From Ifrita kowaldi (lineage: Eukaryota; Chordata; Aves; Passeriformes; Cinclosomatidae), in NCBI GenBank assembly GCA_013398055.1, contig VZRS01009539.1, forward strand, positions 434,001-498,000: a stretch of 64,000 nucleotides of DNA, given 5' to 3'. Below are positions 14,101 through 24,029 of this stretch, piece by piece. The notes beneath the pieces are model-generated. The model saw only the letters and a program-made list of their open reading frames with translations. It did no database searches and was not told where the DNA came from. The position numbers and the translations under genes were made by a program. How positions within the stretch are numbered: position 1 is the stretch's first letter; each line of letters begins with the position of its first letter.

Positions 14101-15294
14101 TTCTCTATTATTGTCTTCCTTCTAATTCAAACAATTTAACCACTGTTCTCTTCCATATGTCTGCTAAGTAGCCATGGAAGGAGATTATATAAAATACAAA
14201 ACCAGGCCTTCAGGTTTTTTTTCTTCTTCTAACACAGTGTTTCAAATCCAAATCAATTACAATCTTTTTTCCAGCTATTTTATGTCAGTGACTCGTGAAA
14301 TTATGACCAGAAATGCCATATCAGAATCTTCGTTTCATAGCACAGAAGCATTAAAAGGCCATAACATCAGCGATCCACCAACTGTGACTTTGATTAGGAA
14401 GGAATTTGTTATGGTAGTTATCCCAAGCAGGTCTTGGGGTAGAAAGTAATTGCCAGTGTTAATCAGGAGCTCAAGTTCTTGTTTCGTACCTTCTATGCAT
14501 AGACCTTTTAACTATAAATCACTATTCTTTTTTTTTTCTTCACCTTGTATCTTTTGTGATTTTTTTTTTTTTTTTTAATTTTTAGAGTACATTTGATTTT
14601 AATGGAAGCATCTCTATCTCTTTCAGGAAGGATCTAGATGGTGATACCTGTCAGCAAGCAAGTTGTCCTCAGGCCATGATATCATACCCAAATGAAGCAT
14701 TTGTAGAAGAACATGGACTAACTCACTACTTCTGTAGTTACACAGTTAATACAGGATTTAGCCTCACACATTTGATAGTTTATTCAGAAACACATATTCT
14801 CTTTTCAGGCTCAAATGTTATTGACAATGAGGTCTTGGATGCCTTGCATCTGTTTATTATTCAACCACATCAGAGGAACTCAATTACTAATAAGTGGTTA
14901 TTGCCTGTGAATCTCTCAGGCTCCTAATTTTGCTCTCCCCCTTTCGAGCAGTGTTCAGTTATGTGATGTCTCTCCCCTTCAAATGCAACTAATGGCCAGC
15001 AAAACTATATGAATAAATCATTACTAATTCTGTCATTTCTAAGAATACCAAAATGCAGAATGCTGTACTTTAAGAAAACAGAGAGGAAACAAGAAAAAAT
15101 GAGTGGCCCTCTCTCTAAAGGATGGTATTACAACAATAGACTGTATAGATATTGTTTGACTTCTCTTATGACAGAGGAAAAATAGAGATATGATAAGTTT
15201 CATTAATATAAGCAACTTTCTGTTTCCTTACTGCTGACCATATTAAAAGCACTTAGCTCACAGTTTTCAGCATTAATATCTCACCCGTTCTTGT
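11191..15294. other. Unassigned non-coding stretch
   Basis: No gene recognised. The part at 11350-11560 is less AT-rich than its surroundings but matches no family I know. Poly-A or poly-T runs occur near 12545, 12820, 13205 and 14560-14578. Short plus-strand frames (12391-12609, 14174-14449, 14676-14927) carry no recognisable motif. Confidence 0.55.
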
Positions 15295-15482
15295 GTTGCT
15301 CAAGGCTTTAACCACCTTGGAAGACCCCCAGAGATGGACACTGCACAATGTCTCTGGGCTGTCTGCTCCACTGCTTGCTCCAGCATTGTGTCTCCCTTCT
15401 CAATGTCAGCCCAGAAACTGCGCTGCATTCCCCCTTTGTCTGAGGTTGGTGTCATACACCCCGAGAACAAAGGCACCTTACA
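15295..15482 (-). mobile_element. Antisense CR1 fragment
   Basis: The plus-strand words GAAGACCCCCAGAGATGGAC, CTCTGGGCTGTCTGCTCCAC and CCCCCTTTGTCTGAG follow the order of the reverse complement of the CR1 3' region (the first-strand block that reads as cluster of CTGGGCAGCCTGTTCC-like words in younger copies). The overlapping 70-codon plus-strand frame at 15293-15505 is therefore an antisense shadow. The divergence suggests an older insertion than the 27.2 kb copy. Confidence 0.58.
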
Positions 15483-17639
15483 GAAGCACTAATGAGAATG
15501 TGTAGTAGAAGAGCAGTAAATCTGCATTATGTGTCTAGGCTGGGATTTGACCTTACAGGGGTATAAGAAAAGGTTTATCTGATCCCCAGAGTGCCACGGT
15601 CACAGCTGGAAATGAAGGCTTGAAAAATAAACTTTATGATAGCTGCTAATATTACAAATTGTAGCACTATGGAATAAATCACAGGAGCCGTGAAATGCAA
15701 CATACGGTACCCTGTTCTCAGACAAATGATTTATTCATGAATGTTCGTAATTCAAATGAATTGCCCATGAATATTCATGGTACTCTTTTGTAACTAGATA
15801 TTGTAAGGAAATCTAGGCTAATTAGAACAGAGGCTCTTTGGTAGCATTTGCCTAGTGGCAGTGGGAACATTTTGGAAGTTGGAATTCCTTACTGGAGTCC
15901 CAGCTGTAACTACTTCATGTGATTGAATGAGTACAGAGGTCAACAAAGCGAATGTGTAGTACTGCTTGGATGTAGTCTGCTGGCATCTACCCAGGCTATT
16001 AGTAGAATATGCACCATTAAACCATGAATATTACATAACTTACTGCTAGTAAAACAGTAGACATTCGTGCAGAGCAAGCCTTAAGCACAAGTAAGTCAAG
16101 TGGCTTTTGGGCTGTGTTCCAGTAGGCACAAGAGGTCAATTTCTGCTCACAGTTGAATTAGTGCAAATTCACTGATTTCAATTAAGTTCCATTGGTGTGA
16201 ATATAAGACAAATTTGGCCTGGGCTACAGACTCATAACTCACAAACTGGCAATTTTCTTTTCCAGTAACAGCCCTGAGAAAAAAATATATATATGATTTT
16301 TGAATGTATTTCCAGTGATATAGGCTCAGGTTAAAATGTTGTAAATCTGGCATTACATTTTTTCTTGTTTTCTAAGAAACATCAGCAGAAAAAGATTTTT
16401 TTTTCTCTGTTCATGTCACTTAAGAAAAAAATCCCATATAGAATGTCTGCAAACACACATAGATCTAGAAGAGAGACATAGCTTTGTCATTGATGATAAA
16501 GAAAAAAGAAGCATGAAATAAACATAGTAGCTGGATCTTTCTTCATCTAGAGAATGACAAGCAGGTAAGATCCTTAGGGAGTTCTTACATTAATATCTTC
16601 TAAGTGCACACAAGATAATGCTGATTTGGTGTCCTGAAAATCATAAATCCTGTCATTTTCTCCAAAAATTGCTTTTATCAAGACCGGATCTTCTGATCAA
16701 CTGACTTAATTTAAAGATACAGAAGTGATGAGTCATTTGTCTTACAATTGATGTGTGTGAGGCAAACACACACATATGATCTGGATATCTACTGTGTAGG
16801 CACTGCAAGGGTGTAACGCACAGGACAGGTTTCTAAACCATGGAAGGTGAATCATGAATATGAAGAGTTTCTAGATAAAAAAGAGAGCTCAGATGTAGGT
16901 GTCAATGCTTACATTACATAGGCTTAATCGCACTAGAGTTCTTCTTAGCAAAAAATTTTCCTCAGGAAAATCCAGGATTTCCTCCAGCAAATATCTCAAA
17001 TATTCATTTCTCTGTTAAAATACACATGTGAGTTCTGATATAATTTTTTTCTGACTTCAGCTTTCTCCTAGAGCTGGCAGGAAAAAAAAAAACAACCAAA
17101 AAACCCCCTAGAACTAAGAAGAAGAAATAATTCCTGCAGGAAATGTTTCTACTATTTCTCTGTTTGTTAGTAAATGTCCTACCTTGGCCATTGCCTCTTG
17201 TTATGACTTTGTTCTCTTTGTCCCACGTTGTTATTATTTTGGTTATGTCACCTTGTAAACTTTTCTGGGATACACTGTTGATGTAGCTTTTTAAGCTTTT
17301 TATTTCAGACCATACTTTATTTCTGCAGTTTTCTTCTGAACCACCAAAACTTTCCAGTATTGGCAGTGAAACATGGACGCTGGAAATAAACATTTTTTTT
17401 TCCCTCAAGTGCTGTAACCCAAAGTAAACACTCTTTATCCCCATAAAATTTTACATTTAACTATAGTGGCTTGCTAGTGCTCAAATTCATTTTATTTTTC
17501 TCTGTATGACAGCCTCTGTTGTTCTCAAAGCTATTGCTTTCTAGAATATTTTCTGTAGGAATGGTCTAAAAACCCTCTCTTACCCAGGAACATGATGCTA
17601 CATTTGACTGCCCTCAGAAGAATGTGAGTCTGAGTAGCA
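15483..17639. other. Unassigned stretch with a possible conserved island
   Basis: No gene seen. Positions 15620-15800 are rich in ATTCATGAAT and CCATGAATATTCATGG-type palindromic AT motifs (15765-15780 is a perfect 16-bp palindrome), which can be homeodomain-like sites but also occur by chance. The 146-codon minus-strand frame at 17004-17444 is low in recognisable motifs and includes a homopolymer-derived Phe/Val run; I do not call it a gene. Confidence 0.45.
16140..16240. repeat. Possible ancient amniote interspersed repeat fragment
   Basis: The segment containing CACTGATTTCAATTAAGTTC, TTGGTGTGAATATAAGAC and AAATTTGGCC resembles an old dispersed sequence common in reptile and bird genomes, usually built around a CACTGATTTCAATGGAGTT-like core and ending in a TTGGCC-like word. 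I recognise the pattern but cannot name the family with certainty. It is too short and diverged for a firm call. Confidence 0.35.
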
Positions 17640-17880
17640 TAAAATTGTATTGCTGAGGTATTCTTTATTAGTCTTCATTTCTTTGTGTTGCCCTTATACT
17701 TCATCAGTTATAATTTTATACTTTGCTTGCAAGTCATTGATAAAATATATTAAATACAAGAACTCTGACAGACACTCTTGTAACACTTGATCTATCTATC
17801 CTCAGCTTCATAACATTTTAATCTAAATTATATTTCTGGGTTACTAGACGGTTTTTCAGTAATGCATTGTGTACAAATCT
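17640..17880 (-). mobile_element. Possible fossil CR1/L3-like fragment, antisense
   Basis: The words TCATTGATAAAATATATTAA and a following run resembling an eroded antisense reverse-transcriptase block are similar to the matching part of the 49.9 kb fossil (AAAATATTAAATAATACAC). Only short words match, so this is weak. Confidence 0.3.
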
Positions 17881-20800
17881 GATGTACACATAGGGACAGA
17901 AACAATTTAAGGAGTCTTGCACTTTGAGTGTGGTCAGGTAAATTAACTTCCTGTGCTAATAACTAGATTGTTATTGTGTGTTTATGAGGAAGGAAAAATT
18001 ACAAGAAGCAATCAGGTGGAAAAGATCCCCATTCCTCACCTTCTCAAACTTTTGAAGGAAGAAAATGGAAGTGAACTTTGATCGGTCAGAGCCCACAGTA
18101 AAACACTAAAGACAGTGAAAAAAAAATGAAAGGAGAGAAAAACAAAACTGAGATGAAGAGAAAGGAAGTACAATCAACATAAGCACAGCAGGAGAGTCTT
18201 TGAGTGCCTTGGATATGACAAAGGGTGCTCTCATTCCGAGCTTGTAGAACACAGCAGTTTTGCTCGGCACTTGATTTATATTGTGCCCCTTCTATGGAAT
18301 CAATTGCTTGAATGCTGGCAAGAGCTCCGCGCTGCTCCATTAAATGTAAGACCCACTGTGCTACAGGGTACTGATTAGCATGGACTGGAACAGACAGTCA
18401 TGCCTGCAAATTCATTGCAGCCAAGTTTTTAAAAACTATTAAGTCATAACTTAACAAGAAGCCCAATTAGTGCTCAAATATCTTCTCTATTTTCTCTAGC
18501 TTGGCATTACTGTTGTTAAAACAGATTAAAACTAATGCATAACTCCCAGAGTGCAAAATGATATTGCAAAATAAATATTCTAAATAAACTGTTCTCCTGT
18601 ATATGCAACCCAAGATGTAGAAATACACTATCATATGGATGATAAATGAAGATCAGTTTGAATTTATGAAATGATTATACATGTACCACAAATGAATGAA
18701 ATAACATTTTTCCACCCACATGCATATGATCTATTTCTGATGAGTTGAAATTACACATTTCAATTATTAGTTTTAATTTTTCTCCTAACAGATTACTCTT
18801 GCTATTTGTATGTATTTAACTAGCCATAATCATTTCTTTTCTATACCATAGGAAACAAAAAAGGGGCTAGGCCTTTTAATAAATTTGGTCCTTGAAAGGA
18901 AATTTCTAAGTAAACCTTTTTGTCTGGAATTCACTGAAACATGATTGTACAGGCATTTAAGTGAAGACACGTAAGGTGTAATGTCATTGCACTTCTATAA
19001 AACCATAGTTTGAGATTTTGGTCTTTTTGACTGAGGCTAAACCATGACATCTGATCCCCATTGCCTCGTGTTATTTATATTTTTTCAAAGGATGCCAGGC
19101 AGCAGCAAATAAGGTGACTGCGTATTTGTCTTGTTCAGTCTGGGGCTCTTTGGGTCTGCTTGTTTCTCAGATAAGAAGTGCAAAATTGTAATAGACTTGT
19201 TCTCTATCAGACTATATGAAATTCAGGATGTTGCCAGACTGAGAGTCAGACTGGACCCTGCTCTTTAAGGAAGCAATGAAGAGTTGAAGACGGTTTCAAA
19301 ACTTCTGTCCGGAGTTCTCTCATACAGAAGACCTGAGTTTCCAAATTTCCAAACTATCACCTAACTTCTGTTCAAGTAAAAGGTAGCAGTGGAAATTCAA
19401 GGTCTTTCAGGTGTTCTTCCTATGAGTTCCTTAATGAAAGGCCTCTGCATTTGGTAGGTGCCTCCACTGACACACTTAGGATTCTCAAGCATCGTGAAGG
19501 ACGAGTGCTTGAATGCTATTAGGAATGTCAAACATTGCTGTAAATATCACTTATGTGACATCATGGTGGGAAGAAAAAGAAAAAAAAATTTTAACAAGTT
19601 ATATTTATTTTACACACGTGGAAAAAATTCTAATGGTAAAGAAAGTGAAACAAAGGAAGATATTTTCTCAGAGTTTTGTAAAGTTAGTGGAGGTCCTCAA
19701 GAAACAGGTGGGCAGCCAAAATGGAGGAATGAAATAGGTAGCATTGATCCTGCCATGGGAGAACAACATATCTTAGAGACTTGGATGCACTCCATAGCAT
19801 TCTGTAACATGACAAGGGCCTGAATGTATTTTAGACCATCCTACAGAATGATAGTAGTAGGCAATTACAGGAAGTTAGTAAAAATTCAGATGTTCACTTT
19901 CAAGGCAGTCAGTAAAAGTTTAAAGTTTCTGTTCCAAAAGCTTCAACTAAATGCAACAGAAAGTGGGATGAGCAGAGGTGTGAGTCAGACCAGAGCTGGT
20001 CCCTCTGCCTTGGGACTCTGCACTGGAATTCACTGATCATTTCCCCCACAGGGCATAACTCACCGTTAATGAACCTGTTCACTTAAAACCAGGAATACAT
20101 TATTTATGTAAAATAATTACCCTCTCATAAAAGCCAGGCATTTCATCTGGAGAGCAGCACACTCTGTGTGCTGTGCTCTGCTGTGACAGCAGAAGGTGTC
20201 ATAGTGAGCCAATGAGAAATGACTTTTTGGTTACTGACATCATCATAAAAAGCCTCTTTTTTAAAATCAAGGAGTAACATTATCTTTTCAGATTTCTGCT
20301 ATTAAGCATTTTGAAGGATTTGCATGTCAGATCTTTCTTCCTCAGTCTAAGTAACTATTACAGCGTTTTACTGCAAAAGAATACTTAGATTTAATATGAA
20401 AGCCAGAAAAGAACAACAAAGATGATACTGCAGATACTACCATCTTTATTTGTCCTGAGTTTTAGCTTACCAGATGAGTGGATTTACTCTTATTCCCTGT
20501 AATTATCATTATGGGGGACAGAATAGAAACAGAATAAGGTGCTGGTTTTGGTGTTAAACTTGACCTTTCACACTGTTCTCCCTCCTGTTTATTTTAGTTT
20601 TGATACTGCTAAAGACAGTTACTCTGCAACATTTAATTCAAAAACTCCAAACTGAAGTCGTTGCAGATTATTTTATTACATTTTTGCATTTTGTTAATCT
20701 TTTTCTATCATCTATTTACTGGATATGAATTGTAACAAGCACTGTACCACATTTGTGTGCTTCATAAAAACAGTTTGCCTGTGCAGGCAGCATATGGCAA

Positions 20801-20975
20801 ATGTATAAATGGTTATGAATAAATCATGAATCATCACAATTATTAATAACTGATAAAGTCCTGAAAAAGCCTTTAGCTGAGCAATCCGAAGGAAGAAGAG
20901 AGTGCAAAATGCCTTGGAGAAATGTGTCTTCATTTAAGAAGTCAGCACTCCCATACCCTTAAACACTGGATTTAG
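17881..20975. other. Unassigned non-coding stretch
   Basis: No gene or known repeat recognised. Overlapping plus-strand frames at 19458-19823 (121 codons) and 19513-19737 share bases in different phases and have no motif. An imperfect hairpin lies at 20151-20180 (AGAGCAGCACAC against GTGTGCTGTGCTCT), with no known role. Confidence 0.5.
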
Positions 20976-20976
20976 C

Positions 20977-21111
20977 ATGAGACTGAGTGGAGCCAGCTAT
21001 CAAAATGGTTTTAGCAGCAATGGCTCCAACGGAGAGTGTGTTCTTCTGGAATCTAATGATAGACGAGGTGGTGAGAAGAAGACGGGGATAGATTGCTCAG
21101 GGGATTTGTAA
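20977..21111 (+). other. Short coding-like open frame, candidate exon
   Basis: A 44-codon frame from ATG at 20977 to TAA at 21109-21111. It is unusually polar and protein-like for this region (SYQNGFSSNGSNG early, then acidic and basic residues). A TTTAG directly before position 20976 could be a splice acceptor. A GTGGTGAG / GTGAGAAG at 21067-21077 could be a donor, giving a possible exon of roughly 90 bases. I do not recognise the peptide. It could be an exon of a gene whose other exons lie elsewhere, a non-coding RNA exon, or chance. Base composition is less AT-rich than the flanks. Confidence 0.2.
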
Positions 21112-21184
21112 TGGGAACATCAAAAAAACACTTGCCAATTTCACTGTGCTTTTCATTATATGATCTCAGAGTGCTTTTCCCATA

Positions 21185-21400
21185 AATTCATTGCTTTTAC
21201 GGCCAGAAGGGACCATTAGGTCATCCAGCCTGTGATGCTGTTTAATGCAGAATTTCATCCAGTTATCCCTGCACACAGTCCAATATCCTGAATGCTTCGG
21301 AATCTCTATGAATTTAATTCTGTAACTCTCTTGCATGTTGAGAAGAACTTGCTTAGAAGGGAAGTCCTAATTTAAATGAGACGAGTTTTGTGCATAAATA
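21185..21400 (-). mobile_element. Ancient CR1 3' end (amniote-wide type), antisense
   Basis: The plus strand reads ACGGCCAGAAGGGACCATTA, then GGTCATCCAGCCTGTGATG, then CAGAATTTCATCCAGTTATC and CACACAGTCCAATATCCTGA. This is the reverse complement of the 3' end of the old CR1 lineage abundant in turtles and crocodilians, quite different from the younger avian tails elsewhere in this window. Its age probably predates modern birds (inference from family knowledge). The far end, after about 21310, is vague. Confidence 0.72.
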
Positions 21401-22689
21401 CTGCAATCTGAAGAGAGGTGCAAGATCATATCCACAAAGATTTAGGGTGCAAATGAACACCCAGGACATAATCCTGGGCAAAAATGTCACTATTTAAGGG
21501 TCTGCTGAGGTGCATCTTTTTTTCCTTCTGATAATTATCTCTTCACATACTTTCAACTTTTACACTAATTTGCATATATACTAAAGCATCTCACACCTTA
21601 AAGAAATAGGATTTATCTTCTGCACTTAATAGGGCAAATCCTTCTGTTTCTCCATTCTTTTTCTGTGTTGTGAGATCCTGGAGAACTTGCTCAGTTAGAA
21701 GAAAGATTAGGTACTGAAGTAAGTTTTTAGGATTAAGTTTTAAGTACTTAAGTGACTTTTCTTGTGGCTCACATATCATGGGACAAAAGCATATACAGAT
21801 TTCTTTCCTCTCTTTCACTCTGACCAGACATTCGCAATCCATCACCAAGAATCAATACCTACATTATTTGATTTTTTTCTATGTTACTACATCTCAGTTC
21901 ACAGAAAATTTTCTGAGATACTATCACAAACTTTTGTTGATCCAGAAAACTGCATTTTGAGGGTTATTTAAATCCTCCTTTGAGAAGATCCCTATACCAG
22001 CAAAAAGAGAAAGGAAAATTACCATTCTCTCAGCTGGCCTAATTTGGCGATTCTAGTCCATCCTACTTTTAGATCATTAAAAACTCTGTAATTCATAGAG
22101 CACATTTTAAATATAAGATCAGAGCTGCAGTAGGCTAAACTGGCAGTAATCATCCACAACTGGCTTATTTGTGATTACATTGTGGTGAAAATGTTTAATA
22201 TAATTTTTTCATTGTTGTAGATAGAAAAACTGACAAAGAATTTAGAAACTATTCTGATATATTTTGGAATAGTGTTATAATAATTTTCTCCTTTTTTAAT
22301 GATAAATTAGTCACGTTTTTCCAGGAAACTGACAATGTTTCTTGATGCCATTGAATTGGCTTTCTTTCATCATCGACTCAGACACAATGTTGTACACAAA
22401 GGGTTTTATCCATAATTTGGGTACTTATATGTCAAAATCCTGAGACAAAATTTATAGTGTTTGGATTCATTGTCTCCAAAAACTTGTCATTTCACCTATA
22501 CTTATTATAAACTTCATGCTTTTTATATATATAAAAAAAACCCCACAGGAGTCTGTGGTTACGTGAATAAGAAATTAAAAGAAAAAGTGAATAAAATGCA
22601 CCAAGGTAGTGATCAGTAGTTTGAATTTCATCCAGCAAGGGTTTTTTAGCACTGAGGCGTCAATACTGAGACAGATACGGTCTAGTATA
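21401..22689. other. Unassigned AT-rich stretch
   Basis: No gene seen. The frames at 21591-21848 (minus) and 21762-21971 (plus) overlap on opposite strands and lack motifs. Confidence 0.55.
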
Positions 22690-23165
22690 ATTATTAATCA
22701 GCAGGGTGACAGGAGGAAATCTGCCCTCAGAAATTTCAAGGGTGACAATAGGTTTGAGTGAAGCTGTGGATGGGGGAAAGGTAGAGCATCTCAAAAGGCT
22801 GGACAATTGGCTTTATAGAAATCTCATGAGGATCAGCATGGACAAACAGAGACTCCTGAACCTGGGATGGAATGACTTGAGGCACCAGTGCAGGTGCCCA
22901 GGCTAGAAAGCAGCTCTAGAAAAGGACCTGGAGTTGCTCATGACGGACATGAAGTGTGCAGAATAGCCCTTTAGTTTACAGCTCCACACTAAGATGTATT
23001 AACCAGAAGGAATAATCTGTATTAATTGAAGGAAGTGATAATTCTTTGGTCTCTGCCACCTGTGAGTTTGCTTTGGAGGCCATCATCACTCATTTCGCCC
23101 TTCCCACTACAGCAAAAACACTGCAAGATTGGGAATGATGCAGAGAAGGGCCAGCAGAGTTGTTA
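22690..23165 (+). mobile_element. CR1 LINE fragment, first of two joined copies
   Basis: Plus-orientation CR1 covering the region after the reverse-transcriptase catalytic box: GAGCATCTCAAAAGGCTGGA, AATCTCATGAGGATCAGCAT, GAAAGCAGCTCTAGAAAAGG and GACCTGGAGTTGCTCATGAC, then a diverged GTGAGTTTGC / GCAGAGAAGGGCCAGCAG block. The frame is broken several times. It stops near 23165, where the sequence jumps back to an earlier part of the CR1 consensus, so this and the next entry are two insertions or a recombined pair. Confidence 0.8.
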
Positions 23166-24029
23166 ACAGCACAGAACACATCATATGTGAGGAGCAGATG
23201 ACACCAAGCTCTGTGGGAAGGGATGTCATCTCCAGAGAGCTTGACAGGCTTGAGAAGTGGGACCATGTGAACCCCTTGAAATTCAGCAAGGCCAGGTGCA
23301 AGGTTCTGCACATGAGTCGGGGTAAACACCTCTATCAGTGGGTGATGAATGGATTCCACACAGCCCTGAGGAGAAGGATCTGGTGGATGAAAAAGAAGGT
23401 GTGAGACAGAAATGTGTGTTCACAGTCCATAAAGCCAACTGTATCCTGGGCCACATAAAAAGAAATGTGGCCAGTAGGTCAAGGCAGGCGTTTGTCCTCC
23501 TCTGTTCTGCTCTTGTGAGAGGTCTCAGTTGGAGTATTTCACCCAGCTCTGGGACACTAAGTACAAGAAAGGCATGGAACTTTTAAAGCAGGTCCAGGGG
23601 AAGGCTATGAAAATGTTCAAAGCAATTGAATATGTCCCCTGTGAAGAAAGGCTGAGAGAGTTGAAATTGTTCAGCCTGTGAAAGAGAAAGCTCAGAGGAC
23701 ACTTTATTGCAGCCTGAAGATACATAAATGCTGCTTACATGAAAGATGGAGACAGATTTTTTTACCAGGTCCTGTAGTGATAAAACAAGGGACAATGGCT
23801 TCAAATGGAAGGAAGTCAGGTTTAGATTAGATGTTAGAAAGCAATCCGTGAGGGTTGTGAAGCTCTGGCACAGGTTTCCCAGAGATGTGGTGGGTGCCCC
23901 ATCCCTGGTACTGTCCAAGGCCAGGTTAGATGGGGCTTGGAGCAACCTAGTCTAGAGTGAGGTGCCCATGGCAGGGGGATTAGACCTATAAAAGTTCCCC
24001 ATCTAAGTCCAGCCATTCTGTGATTCTAT
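23166..24029 (+). mobile_element. CR1 LINE fragment with intact 3' tail
   Basis: A second plus-orientation CR1. At 23194-23217 one frame reads ADDTKLCG, the reverse-transcriptase ADD catalytic box, although the frame is shifted relative to neighbouring open frames. It then passes through the expected order: CTTGACAGGCTTGAGAAGTG, AAGGTTCTGCACATGAGTCG, AAGCCAACTGTATCCTGGGC, GTTCAGCCTGTGAAAGAG, GGTTTAGATTAGATGTTAGA, and the end CCATTCTGTGATTCTATGA. The last ~800 bases match the CR1 consensus nearly end to end with small indels. Frameshifts and stops make it non-coding. The terminal octamer marks the true 3' end near 24029. Confidence 0.93.

Noticed and set aside
15765..15780. Perfect 16-bp palindrome CCATGAATATTCATGG as a binding site
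   Set aside because: About one such palindrome is expected by chance in a window this size.
17004..17444. 146-codon minus-strand frame as a gene
   Set aside because: No recognisable domain; includes homopolymer-derived residues; a length within reach of chance for AT-rich 64 kb.
19458..19823. 121-codon plus-strand frame as a gene
   Set aside because: Another frame of 74 codons overlaps it in a different phase; no motif.
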